The notes beneath the pieces were generated by a model that had not been told where the DNA came from, did not search any database, and was given only the letters and a program-made list of their open reading frames with translations. A stretch of DNA of 14,247 nucleotides from Actinomycetes bacterium (GTDB lineage Bacteria > Actinomycetota > Acidimicrobiia > Acidimicrobiales > Palsa-688). A program made the position numbers and the translations under genes. Position 1 is the stretch's first letter. The number at the start of each line of letters is the position of its first letter. The stretch spans positions 1-14,247 of the forward strand of contig JAKAXG010000035.1 in assembly GCA_021827225.1 (NCBI GenBank). Direction: 5' to 3'. Shown here piece after piece: positions 1 through 6,700 of this stretch.

Positions 1-1120
1 ACTCGCCTTCCCCCGACAGCGACGCCGAGCGTTCGAGGGCCTGGCGGGCACGGGCCGAGTCGGCCTCGGCCGCCCGGAGCAGGGCCACGGCCGCCGCGGC
101 TTCCTCCCTCAGCGCCGACGCCGCCTCCTCGGCCCGGGCGAGGTCGGCCTCGTCGACCGACTCCGGCCGGGGCGGCACCGTCGCCCCCTCGGCGCCGCGG
201 GCCGCCGCCGCGGCGGCCGCCAGGGCCTCCAGGCGCCGCTCGTCCTCCTCCAGGCCGGCGGCCTGGGCCTCGAAGGTCGCCAGGCGCACGGCCAGGTCGT
301 CGAGCTGGGCCAGCTCGGCCCGGTAGCGGGTCACGGCCTGCTCGGCGAGGTCCATCTCCTGGCGGGCGGCCCGGCCTTCCAGGACCAACGATTCGTGCTC
401 CTGGCGGCGCAGGTCCTCGGCCGCGAAGGCGGCGGTGGCCGTCTCCGCCCGGGTTCGGGCGGCGTCGGCCGCGCCCGTCTCCTCGGCGGCCACCACCTCG
501 GACGCGTCGGCCCGGGCGGCGCTGTCGGCGGCGTCGGTCTGCAGCTGGTCGAGGTCGGCCAGCATGGCCCGCAGCCGCTTGTGATCCTCCGCCATGTCCC
601 GGGCGTCCTTGCGGGCGGCGTCGCGGGCGGTGTCGAGGGGGGTGATGCCCAGCAGTTGCAGCACCAGCCGGCGCCGGTCGGCGGGGGAGTGGTTCGAGAA
701 GGCGGCCAGCTGCTTCTGCTCCGTGAACACCGACGCCCGGAACGCCCCGTCGTCCATCCCCAGCACCGACTCCACGTAGCGCTCGGCGTCGCGGGTCCCG
801 GTCGACATCAGGGCCCCGTCGCAGTGGGCTTCCACGGTGACGTTGGAGTTGATGCCCTTCAGGGTGCGGCGGACCAGGTAGAGGTGGCCCTCGTGCTCGA
901 ACTCCACCTCGGTGACGCAGTCGCCGCCCACCCCGGCCGAGCGGATCTGGTCCTTGGTGGTCCGGGCCTTGCCCCACAGGGTGAACAGGATGGCTTCGAG
1001 AAGGGTGGACTTGCCCGCCCCGTTGGGCCCGTAGATGCCGACCAGGCCGGGCGGCAGCTCGAGATCCAGCTCGTGCTCGTAGACCCGGAAGTTGCGCAGG
1101 TACAGGCGCTTGATCAGCAC
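1..1120 (-). CDS. sbcC: SbcC/Rad50-like DNA repair ATPase, N-terminal part (runs off the left edge)
   Basis: This is the ATPase partner of the SbcD nuclease; SbcCD cuts hairpins and processes DNA double-strand ends in the cytoplasm. About 373 residues are visible and no stop occurs before the edge. A short beta strand (LIKRLYLRNFR) leads into a Walker A loop GPNGAGKST at residues 31-39. A Q-loop (FTEQKQLAAF, Gln about 135) follows, then from about residue 165 a long Ala/Glu/Arg/Leu-rich stretch typical of the coiled-coil arm. The zinc hook and second ATPase half (signature motif, Walker B) must lie outside the window. The start is GTG at 1120-1118 and overlaps the sbcD stop by 7 nt (GTGCTGA), so translation is probably coupled. 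Smc-type proteins share the fold, but the sbcD neighbour and the early Q-loop favour SbcC. Confidence 0.93.
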   Translation of the reverse strand, partial: MLIKRLYLRNFRVYEHELDLELPPGLVGIYGPNGAGKSTLLEAILFTLWGKARTTKDQIRSAGVGGDCVTEVEFEHEGHLYLVRRTLKGINSNVTVEAHCDGALMSTGTRDAERYVESVLGMDDGAFRASVFTEQKQLAAFSNHSPADRRRLVLQLLGITPLDTARDAARKDARDMAEDHKRLRAMLADLDQLQTDAADSAARADASEVVAAEETGAADAARTRAETATAAFAAEDLRRQEHESLVLEGRAARQEMDLAEQAVTRYRAELAQLDDLAVRLATFEAQAAGLEEDERRLEALAAAAAAARGAEGATVPPRPESVDEADLARAEEAASALREEAAAAVALLRAAEADSARARQALERSASLSGEGE

Positions 1121-2256
1121 GCGGCGGCTCCCCCGGCGGGCTGCTCGCCGCCGGTGATGGCCCGGTCCAGGTACTCGTGGCCGAGCAGCCGGACCCGGTC
1201 GCGGTCCAACCCGGTCAGGTCCTGGCCGGCGACGTAGGTGTCCCACTGCGACCCCAGGCCGCTGACGGTGGGTAGCTCGGCCCGCAGCGCCCGCGACACG
1301 AACGACGGCTCCAGCTTCAGGTGCAGCCCGGCCCGGGCCGAGTCGCGGATGGCGTGGTGGTCGAGCAGCCGCCAGACGTCGGGGTCCACGCTCTCGACGT
1401 AGAGGCGGCCGACCGCCCCCTCGGCGATGGTGGAGGCCCTCTCGAGGAGCCGGTCCTGCAGCTCGCCGGGGGAGAGCCCGAGGGCGTACACCGACTCCAG
1501 CGTCACCAGAGGACGCCGGCCGGCGAGCGGCACGTGCCGGCAGGCCCCGGTGTCGGTGTCGAGCACCACGATGCCCTTGGGCTGGTCGGGGTCATCGGCG
1601 AAGGTGAACGAGTCGGGAGCCCCGGCGTACCACATCCCGTCCGCCACCCGGGCGAAGGTGTGGTAGTGGCCGAGGAGCACCAGGTCCGACTGGAGCAGCC
1701 CGGCGTCCACCTCGATTTCGTTGATGTCGGCGTAGCGCGGCTGCAGCTGGGTGATGCGGGGATGGGTGAGCAGCAGGTTGGTCACCCCCGGGACCCGCTG
1801 GCGGGCGGCCTCGCCCAGAGCGTCGAGCGCGGCGTCCACGGTCAGGGTCTGGGGGACGGCGTGGATCACCAGGCCGGGCAGGTCGAAGCGCTCGTAGGCC
1901 AGGCGGTGGGCGAAGTGCATCTCCGGGAAGGTGTCCGCCAGGGTCGAGTACGGGCTGCCCTTGCCCGGCAGCCGGGGGGTGTCGTGGTTGCCGGTGATGA
2001 TGGCCGCCAGCACCCCGTGGTCGCGGATCCGGCTGAGCGCCCGCTGCGCCACCCGGTAGGACCGGTAGGTGGGCCGGGGATGGTCGAAGATGTCGCCGAG
2101 CCAGATGACCAGGTCCGGCTGCTGCTCCAGGGCCAGGTCGACGGCGGCCTCGAAGGACCGCTCGAAGTCGAACTCCCGTTGGTTCACCCCGCCCTCGGTC
2201 GTGTGGGGCAGGTACGACCGGCCCAGGTGGGCGTCCCCGATGGCGGCGATTCGCAT
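1114..2256 (-). CDS. sbcD: SbcD/Mre11-type DNA exonuclease subunit
   Basis: This is the metallophosphoesterase nuclease subunit of SbcCD (380 aa), which degrades or nicks DNA ends when driven by the SbcC ATPase. All expected calcineurin-type metal-binding motifs are present: GDAH (Asp8, His10), LGDIFD (Asp55), GNHD (residues 89-92), THP (His165) and GHYH (196-199). The C-terminal part (about 240-380) is the less conserved capping region. I chose ATG 2256 because the family starts directly with the first beta strand (MRIAAIGDAHLG). An upstream in-frame TTG at 2292 would add 12 residues with no family support. Only a weak GGAA precedes the ATG. It is the first gene of the sbcD-sbcC unit, divergent from the NERD gene across 59 bp. 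Confidence 0.95.
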   Translation of the reverse strand: MRIAAIGDAHLGRSYLPHTTEGGVNQREFDFERSFEAAVDLALEQQPDLVIWLGDIFDHPRPTYRSYRVAQRALSRIRDHGVLAAIITGNHDTPRLPGKGSPYSTLADTFPEMHFAHRLAYERFDLPGLVIHAVPQTLTVDAALDALGEAARQRVPGVTNLLLTHPRITQLQPRYADINEIEVDAGLLQSDLVLLGHYHTFARVADGMWYAGAPDSFTFADDPDQPKGIVVLDTDTGACRHVPLAGRRPLVTLESVYALGLSPGELQDRLLERASTIAEGAVGRLYVESVDPDVWRLLDHHAIRDSARAGLHLKLEPSFVSRALRAELPTVSGLGSQWDTYVAGQDLTGLDRDRVRLLGHEYLDRAITGGEQPAGGAAAC

Positions 2257-2315
2257 GCTTCCAGGAAACCAGAGAGGTGAGACGAATACCAAGGATGTGA
2301 TTTATCCTCGGGTGC
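2257..2315. promoter_or_regulatory. Divergent promoter region between sbcD and the NERD-domain gene
   Basis: This 59-bp gap contains the most AT-rich patch of the neighbourhood, GGATGTGATTTATCC (2294-2308). On the plus strand TATCCT (2303-2308) lies 7 nt before the GTG at 2316, the geometry of a -10 box driving a leaderless transcript. On the minus strand GATAAAT (2307-2301) could serve as the -10 for sbcD with a leader of roughly 35-40 nt. The two candidate -10 boxes overlap, so the promoters may compete. No convincing -35 was seen on either strand. Confidence 0.5.
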
Positions 2316-3227
2316 GTGACCGGCCCGGGATGGTCCGCCGAGGAGGAGTACCGGATCCGCCGGCGGCGTCGGCGGGGGATCCGGTCGGCGGCCTGGCTGG
2401 TGGCTCTGGCCACGGCCGCCGGCGGGAGCTGGTTGGCGGCGTCGGCGGCCGGCGTCGTCGGCGTCAGCGGGGCTTCCGGCCTGCCCGGCCTGTCGGGGCT
2501 GTCCAATCTGTCCGGTCTGTTCGGATTGTCTGGCCGGACGGGGGCACTGGGGGGCGCCGTCGCCCTGTGGGCGACGGCGGCGACCACCGTCCTTCTGCTC
2601 CGCTGGCGAGGCTTCGGCGGCCGCGACGTCGAGCGGTGGCAGCGGGGATCCGAAGGGGAGACCCGCACGGCGTCGGCCCTGGCGCGGCTGCCCGCCCGGA
2701 GCTGGGCGCTACGCCACGATCTGCGCATACCGGGGAGCCGGGCCAACGTCGACCACGTGGTGGTAGGCCGGAGCGGCATCTGGGTGGTGGACACCAAGAC
2801 CACCCGGGCCCCGGTCAGGGCCGCCTGGCGGAGCGTGCGGTTCGGGAGCCGGCGCCTGGACACGGCCAGCCTCCGGTGGGAGTCGGAGGTGGTCGCCGAC
2901 CGGCTCCAAGCGGTGCTCGGGTGGCCGGTCGCCGGTGCGGTGCGACCGGTGGTCTCGGTGCACGGCGAGGGCCTGCGCCGCCGGGGTGGTCGCGCCGGTG
3001 GCGTCCCGGTGGTCGCCGGCGATCGTCTGGTCCGGCGGATCCGGAGAGGCCGTCGCCGGTTGAGGAGAAGCGAGGTGGCCGCCGTGGCGGAGGCCCTCGA
3101 CGTGGCCTTCCCGCCTGGCGGGTCGGCCTCGTCGGGTCCCGGACCTCGGCGGTCGCGGCGCGCCGGGGGGTATTCGGCAAGAATGACGCCCGTAATTTCG
3201 GATGGGGCTGGGAGGTCCTATGGCTGA
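2316..3227 (+). CDS. Membrane-anchored NERD (nuclease-related) domain protein
   Basis: The product is 303 aa. A basic run (RRRRRR, 15-20) precedes a hydrophobic segment at about 24-50 and a second at about 77-96. Between them lies a GLS-type repeat linker. The basic flank and short loop suggest a two-pass membrane anchor with the rest in the cytoplasm. Residues 108-220 match the NERD domain: RGSEGETRTA (Glu112, Glu114), IPGSRANVDHVVVGRSG (Asp146) and VVDTKT (Asp159, Lys161), the last resembling a PD-(D/E)XK core. NERD proteins are presumed nucleases, but few have been tested. The C-terminal 80 residues are Arg-rich and low in complexity, perhaps DNA-binding. The GTG start is supported by a -10 box 7 nt upstream. 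The end overlaps the Nudix gene by 8 nt. A link to SbcCD is inferred only from the shared promoter region. Confidence 0.82.
   Translation: MTGPGWSAEEEYRIRRRRRRGIRSAAWLVALATAAGGSWLAASAAGVVGVSGASGLPGLSGLSNLSGLFGLSGRTGALGGAVALWATAATTVLLLRWRGFGGRDVERWQRGSEGETRTASALARLPARSWALRHDLRIPGSRANVDHVVVGRSGIWVVDTKTTRAPVRAAWRSVRFGSRRLDTASLRWESEVVADRLQAVLGWPVAGAVRPVVSVHGEGLRRRGGRAGGVPVVAGDRLVRRIRRGRRRLRRSEVAAVAEALDVAFPPGGSASSGPGPRRSRRAGGYSARMTPVISDGAGRSYG
2478..2531 (+). repeat. Six degenerate 9-nt coding repeats (GLS-type tripeptide) in the NERD-protein linker
   Basis: Six in-frame 9-nt units read GLP, GLS, GLS, NLS, GLF, GLS. Most have the form GGN-CTG-TCN (units such as GGCCTGTCG and GGGCTGTCC). They fill the loop between the two hydrophobic segments. 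Short in-frame tandem repeats like this can change copy number by slippage without breaking the frame. Confidence 0.75.
3193..3216 (+). promoter_or_regulatory. Candidate -10 box and ribosome binding site of the Nudix gene
   Basis: TAATTT (3193-3198) is an AT-rich hexamer in otherwise GC-rich DNA and could be a -10 inside the 3' end of the NERD gene. GGGAGG (3210-3215) lies 4 nt before ATG 3220. This Shine-Dalgarno match is why I prefer ATG 3220 over the in-frame ATG at 3202, which lies upstream of it. Confidence 0.45.
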
Positions 3228-3927
3228 GACCGGCTCGGCGCCGGCCGCGCCCGCGGAGGCCACGCCCGCGGCGACGGTGATTCCACTCCGTGACGGCCCG
3301 TCGGGGCTCGAGGTTCTGATGCTGCGGCGCAACTCCCGGGGCGCCTTCGGCGGCATGTGGGTGTTCCCCGGCGGCCAGGTCGACCCTGGCGATCTGCCCG
3401 GGCACCCGGCGGCAGGTGACGAGATCTCGGCGGCCCGCCAGGCGGCTGTACGCGAGGCGATGGAGGAGGCGGGCATCGAGCTGGACCCTTCGAGCCTGGT
3501 GGTCCTCTCGTTCTGGATGCCGCCGCCCGAGGCGCCCCGGCGCTTCGCCACCTGGTTCTTCGTGGCCCCGGCCGTCGAGGAGGCGGATGTGGTCGTCGAC
3601 CAGGGGGAGATCCACGAGCACCGCTGGTTCAGCCCCGACGGCGCCATGGCCGCCCGGCAGGCGGGGGAAATCGAACTGGCCCCCCCGACCTACACCACGC
3701 TGTGGTGGCTGGGCCAGCACCTGGACACGAACGCCGTGCTGGAGGCCGCCGGATCGAGGGCTCCGGAGCGCTTCGAGACCCACGTGGCCATGAGCGCCGA
3801 CGGCGCCATCCGGGCCACCCTGTGGGCCGGCGACGCCGGATACGAGGATGGGGACCTCGAGCGGCCCGGCCCCCGCCGGCGCCTGGTGATGGACCCGGCG
3901 GGCTGGCGGGTCGAGATCCAGTCGTGA
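3220..3927 (+). CDS. Nudix hydrolase, NUDT19/CoA-diphosphatase-like type
   Basis: The product is a 235-aa Nudix pyrophosphohydrolase, presumably cytoplasmic, cleaving a nucleoside diphosphate linked to some moiety. After a low-complexity Ala/Pro start, the beta strand VIPLRDG and VLMLRRNSRGAFGGMWVFPGG lead into the Nudix box, whose helix is AVREAMEEAGIEL (Arg78, Glu79, Glu82, Glu83, Gly85). The spacing from the GG to REAMEEAG is about 16 residues longer than the classic 23-residue Nudix box. The insertion contains PGDLPGHPAAGDEIS, and Asp stands where GX5E usually has Glu. An insertion here is seen in NUDT7/NUDT19-like and other family members, so the substrate stays open (CoA esters, dinucleotides, oxidised nucleotides). 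The start overlaps the NERD stop by 8 nt and has its own SD, suggesting coupling or a single transcript. Confidence 0.85.
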   Translation: MAETGSAPAAPAEATPAATVIPLRDGPSGLEVLMLRRNSRGAFGGMWVFPGGQVDPGDLPGHPAAGDEISAARQAAVREAMEEAGIELDPSSLVVLSFWMPPPEAPRRFATWFFVAPAVEEADVVVDQGEIHEHRWFSPDGAMAARQAGEIELAPPTYTTLWWLGQHLDTNAVLEAAGSRAPERFETHVAMSADGAIRATLWAGDAGYEDGDLERPGPRRRLVMDPAGWRVEIQS

Positions 3928-3987
3928 CGGCCGTGGCCGGTCGGCGGGCGAGGGCGGCGCGGTAGCCGGGCCGGCGGGACGGATCTG

Positions 3988-3999
3988 TATTCTCCGGCG
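3988..3999 (+). promoter_or_regulatory. Candidate leaderless promoter (-10 box) of the MarR gene
   Basis: TATTCT (3988-3993) is followed by six bases (CCGGCG) and then GTG 4000. This is the spacing of a -10 element to a +1 coinciding with the start codon. No Shine-Dalgarno is present just upstream, which favours a leaderless mRNA. No clear -35 was found. Confidence 0.55.
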
Positions 4000-4569
4000 G
4001 TGGCACCTGCTCGACCCCTCCGCTTCGACCCGATCCTGGAGGCCCGCCGGCTATGGGTGGAACACGGCTGGGAGGGCGCCGCTCCCGGGATGGCTGCCGT
4101 CACGTCGGTCATCCGGGCGCAGCAGATATTCATGGCCCGGGTGGACGCCGCCCTGCGCCCGTTCAACCTGAGTTTCGCCCGCTACGAGCTGCTGATGGTC
4201 CTGCTGTTCAGCCGGCGGGGGGCGCTGCCGCTCAACAAGCTGGGCTCCCGGCTGCAGGTCCATCCCACCAGCGTCACCAACGCGGTCGACCGCTTGGAAC
4301 ACCAGGGGTACCTGCGCCGGCTACCCCATCCCACCGACGGCCGGACCACGCTGGCGGAGATCACCCCAGAGGGGCGCAAGGTGGCCGGCGACGCCACCGC
4401 AGCCCTCAACACCGAGGTGTTCGAGCAGCCGGGGCTGGACCCGGCCGGAGTGGAGGAGCTGGTGGAGATCCTGGGCCGGCTGCGGCTGGGAGCCGGCGAC
4501 TTCGAGGTTCCGGTCGAGGACGGCGCGGATCCCGGCGGGGAAGGCGTGGACGGGGCGGCGGTGGGCTGA
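4000..4569 (+). CDS. MarR-family winged-helix transcriptional regulator
   Basis: This is a 189-aa dimeric DNA-binding regulator. An N-terminal dimerisation helix (about 30-52, MAAVTSVIRAQQIFMARVD) precedes the winged-helix core at about 55-125. Recognition-helix residues lie in LQVHPTSVTNAVDRLEHQGYL and the wing is PHPTDGRTTLAEITPEG, the usual MarR (D-x-R) wing motif. The C-terminal 25 residues are acidic, Gly-rich and probably disordered. The GTG start is chosen because the -10 box TATTCT lies exactly six bases upstream. The gene stands 72 bp after the Nudix gene in the same direction with its own promoter, so it may be an independent unit. Ligand and targets cannot be told from sequence. 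The 44-nt palindrome just downstream (4601-4644) is one possible binding site, but no palindrome was noticed at its own promoter. Confidence 0.9.
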   Translation: MAPARPLRFDPILEARRLWVEHGWEGAAPGMAAVTSVIRAQQIFMARVDAALRPFNLSFARYELLMVLLFSRRGALPLNKLGSRLQVHPTSVTNAVDRLEHQGYLRRLPHPTDGRTTLAEITPEGRKVAGDATAALNTEVFEQPGLDPAGVEELVEILGRLRLGAGDFEVPVEDGADPGGEGVDGAAVG

Positions 4570-4600
4570 GCGGCCGGCTGGCCTGTGTCGGCGGCGGTCT

Positions 4601-4644
4601 TTGTGTGCAGTCAGTCACGCTATACGCGACCTGAGTGCACACAA
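4601..4644. repeat. 44-nt imperfect palindrome (14-nt arms, 13/14 matched) downstream of the MarR gene
   Basis: The left arm TTGTGTGCAGTCAG (4601-4614) and right arm CTGAGTGCACACAA (4631-4644) are inverted repeats with one mismatch. They flank a 16-nt centre containing TATA on the dyad and a small CGC/GCG inner stem. GC is about 52%, far below the surroundings. It starts 31 nt after the marR stop, in the gap between convergent marR and herA. As RNA it would form a long hairpin, but no T-run follows on either strand, so a classical terminator is doubtful. A regulator operator is the alternative. Confidence 0.7.
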
Positions 4645-4696
4645 TCAGCCCGGCTGGCCCTGGCCGGGCCGGTGGGCGCGCAGGTCCCAACAACCG

Positions 4697-4743
4697 CCGC
4701 CGGCGTACCGCCGGCGGTAAGCACCGCAACCGGCTTCGCCGGT
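4697..4743. terminator. Two adjacent GC-rich hairpins, possible bidirectional terminator
   Basis: The first hairpin is a perfect 9-bp stem (CCGCCGGCG, 4697-4705; CGCCGGCGG, 4709-4717) with a 3-nt loop; it includes the self-palindrome ACCGCCGGCGGT (4707-4718). The second is ACCGGC-TTC-GCCGGT (4729-4743), a 6-bp stem. Both lie between the convergent marR and herA ends. Neither has a T-tract, so termination is an inference from position and stem strength; actinobacterial terminators often lack strong T-tracts. Confidence 0.4.
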
Positions 4744-4982
4744 CACGGCGCTGCCCCACCCAGCTACCGCCCCGGTGCGTCCGACCGATCCTTCAGAGCC
4801 GATTGCCAAAGGTGGGCGATCGGTGCGCAGCCGCGCCGCCCATCCGCCCGGCCACGACACGGTGTGGACAGACGCAGCGCCATCGCCGCCCGGAACCGGC
4901 GGGCCTCCGGGAAGGACCACAGCCGGCGGGGCATCGACCCCGACACGCCCGCCGGAGCCGGCGGCCGGCGGCCGGCCGGCGC
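4744..4982. other. Remaining non-coding gap before the herA stop
   Basis: No convincing gene was seen here. A 60-codon open frame on the minus strand (4764-4946) has no recognisable motif. ACCGATC (near 4790) and GATCGGT (near 4819) form a loose 7-bp inverted repeat. The last 35 nt (about 4947-4981) are a dense GCCGGC/GGCCGGC self-complementary block immediately after the herA stop. On the minus strand this could fold and act as a tail-less terminator for nurA-herA, but the repeats make the fold ambiguous. Confidence 0.4.
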
Positions 4983-6608
4983 TCAGTCCACCAGCGCGGA
5001 GACGTGCGCCGCCGCCGCCGGCCGGGCGGCCGGCGGGGGAGTCACCCGGGACAGCAGCTCGGAGTACAGGTGGACGTGGGCGGGGACGGCGAAGGGGGCG
5101 GACAGGTTGACGATCAGGCACTCGCCGGGCATGAGGGTCTGGATCTCGGCGCTCTGGGCGCTGATGTCCTGCTTGGCCGACGCCCTGAGCATGTTGCGGT
5201 CCTTCTCGTCGGCGAGGCCGAGGATGAAGAAGGTGTTGAACTGGCTGAGCAGCTCGTCGTCGAGCAGCTTGGGCTGCTGGGTGACGGCGCAGAGGCCCAC
5301 CCCGAACTTGCGCCCCTCCCGGGCCACCCGGGGGAAGACGTTCGACTCCCGGTCGGTGCGGGCGCCCAGCACCCGCTGGGCCTCTTCCAGGGCGATCGAC
5401 ACCACCGGCATGCGGGAGTGGCGGTCCGGGTCGTCCAGATAGGCGGCCTGCCAGGTCTCGAGGACCCGGCGGGCCAGAAAAGAGCCGACCAGCACCTCCT
5501 CGGTCGAGCCCAGGCCCGACACGTCCACCAGCACCACCTTGCCGGCCAGGAGGTCGTCGATCATGCGACCGCCGGCCGAGACCGACGGGTCGGCGGAGAC
5601 GCAGCGCAGGTCGACGATGCGCCGGGCCCGGCGGTGCACGACCTGCAGGGTGCTGAGGGCCACCCGGGCCGACAGCTCCACGTCCCGGAAGCCGGCCAGG
5701 TCCTCCAGCTGGGCGAACTCGGCCATCCAGCCCAGGCCCTCGTGCGAGGAGCGGCTGTAGTGGCGCTCCAGCTCGTACAGCGCCTCCTCCTGCGGCCGGC
5801 TCCACTCGTAGGCCGTCCGCAGGTCGTCGACGGTCAGCTCCGCCAGCGAGATGCGAAGCGCCGTCGAGCCCGGCAGCGACCGGTTGGCGAAGACCCGCAG
5901 CGACTCCGCCGCCCACGGGTGGCGGCCCAGGGCGGTGCGGTACTCGCCGTGTGGGTCGATCAGCAGCAGGGCGTAGCGGCCGTTGGCCTGCATGACGCCC
6001 GAGGCCAGCACCTGCATCAGGTTGGACTTGCCCATGCCGGTGGTGGCGAACACCCCGACGTGGGAGGCCAGGGACCGGCCGGGGATCCCCACCTCGAAGT
6101 CGACGACGCTCTCCCCGCTGCGCAGCTGCCCGAGCGGCAGGTCGCCCATCCGTTCCCGCAGGAACGCGAAGTCCTCGGCGGTGGGGGCGACCACGGCGGA
6201 GAACTGCGTGGGCAGGCTCTTCGGCTTGCGGAACACCGTGCGGGCCCCGCCGGAGCCGGGAACGGCCGGTGCCAGGTAGCCCAGACAACGGCACTCCGCG
6301 ATCCGGTAGGTCCGCCTCTCCTGCTCGTGGAGCGGGTGGAGGCCCGGCTCGCCCCGGGCGTCGTCGGCCAGGAGGGTGCCGGCCACCCGCTCCGCCCACC
6401 CCGGCTCGCGGTGCTCGGTGCCGTAGGTGACGTCCACCACCCGGAACAGGTACCGCCGGTCGGTCGCCTCGTCGACCGCCACCAGCAGCTCGCCGATGAA
6501 CAGGTCCTCGTCGGGGGCCGCCCGGAACAGCCCCTCCAGGACGTTCCGCCCGTACAGCCGGCCCCGACTGGCCGGTGGGATGGTCGGTGAGGCGGTCGGT
6601 GAAGTCAC
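4983..6608 (-). CDS. herA: HerA-type hexameric DNA translocase/ATPase
   Basis: The product is 541 aa: the ATPase that pumps DNA into the NurA nuclease during end resection, best known from archaea and also found in some bacteria. The N-terminal HAS-barrel-like part (about 15-65, with LFIGELLVAVDEATDRRYLF) is followed by a RecA/FtsK-like core. Motifs are Walker A TTGMGKSN (189-196), LLLIDPHGEY (214-223, typical of HerA/DUF87), a second acidic motif IALEEAQ (405-411, Glu408/Glu409), a sensor-like TQQP (443-446) and the basic stretch REGRKFG (430-436) that may supply an arginine finger. The Ala/Pro-rich C-terminus ends ALVD. The start is GTG 6608. Upstream extension of the frame would run into nurA coding sequence and has no family match. 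Its partner nurA precedes it on the same strand. Confidence 0.92.
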   Translation of the reverse strand: MTSPTASPTIPPASRGRLYGRNVLEGLFRAAPDEDLFIGELLVAVDEATDRRYLFRVVDVTYGTEHREPGWAERVAGTLLADDARGEPGLHPLHEQERRTYRIAECRCLGYLAPAVPGSGGARTVFRKPKSLPTQFSAVVAPTAEDFAFLRERMGDLPLGQLRSGESVVDFEVGIPGRSLASHVGVFATTGMGKSNLMQVLASGVMQANGRYALLLIDPHGEYRTALGRHPWAAESLRVFANRSLPGSTALRISLAELTVDDLRTAYEWSRPQEEALYELERHYSRSSHEGLGWMAEFAQLEDLAGFRDVELSARVALSTLQVVHRRARRIVDLRCVSADPSVSAGGRMIDDLLAGKVVLVDVSGLGSTEEVLVGSFLARRVLETWQAAYLDDPDRHSRMPVVSIALEEAQRVLGARTDRESNVFPRVAREGRKFGVGLCAVTQQPKLLDDELLSQFNTFFILGLADEKDRNMLRASAKQDISAQSAEIQTLMPGECLIVNLSAPFAVPAHVHLYSELLSRVTPPPAARPAAAAHVSALVD

Positions 6609-6616
6609 GGCGGAAG

Positions 6617-6622
6617 AACCTA
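6617..6622 (-). promoter_or_regulatory. Candidate -10 box just upstream of herA
   Basis: On the minus strand TAGGTT (6622-6617) lies 8 nt before the herA GTG, similar to the leaderless geometry at other genes here, and could be an internal promoter for herA. It overlaps the TAG that closes the 26-codon in-frame extension of nurA. A GGAGAGG is present but 16 or more nt upstream of the GTG, too far to be a normal Shine-Dalgarno. Confidence 0.35.
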
Positions 6623-6700
6623 GGACCTCTCCATCAGCCGGTGGCGGTCGGCGAAGGCCCGGTCCCGGAGGTCGACCGGTACACCTGAGCGGTAGAACAC
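6620..6700 (-). other. In-frame, coding-like continuation of nurA beyond its TAG stop
   Basis: After the nurA TAG (6703-6701) the same frame stays open for 26 codons, starting GTG-TTC-TAC (peptide begins VFYRSGVPVDLRDRAF), to a second TAG at 6622-6620. By my count GC by codon position is about 73/46/88%, the profile of real coding DNA in this genome rather than spacer. It may be the true nurA C-terminus cut off by a nonsense change or sequence error, a readthrough tail, or a short separate ORF starting at the GTG directly after the TAG. If part of nurA, the gap to herA shrinks to 11 nt. Confidence 0.45.

Noticed and set aside
395..2280. Long plus-strand open frames opposite sbcC and sbcD
   Set aside because: These are shadow frames of the repair genes, with repetitive Gly/Val/Gln/His-rich translations and no plausible start signals.
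2257..2292. SbcD starting at TTG 2292
   Set aside because: The extra 12 residues (VFVSPLWFPGS region) are not part of the conserved fold, and the family begins at the first strand encoded from ATG 2256.
4601..4644. The 44-nt palindrome as a mobile-element end or recombination site
   Set aside because: No transposase or integrase, no target duplication and no second copy were seen in the window.
4764..4946. Possible 60-aa gene on the minus strand in the marR-herA gap
   Set aside because: It has no recognisable motif and no SD or -10 box at a useful distance; at this GC content an open frame of 60 codons is expected by chance.
4635..6590. 651-codon open frame on the plus strand, antisense to herA
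   Set aside because: It is a GC-driven shadow. The translation is low-complexity His/Gly/Arg/Pro-rich with no domain, while the minus strand encodes a clear HerA with all motifs.
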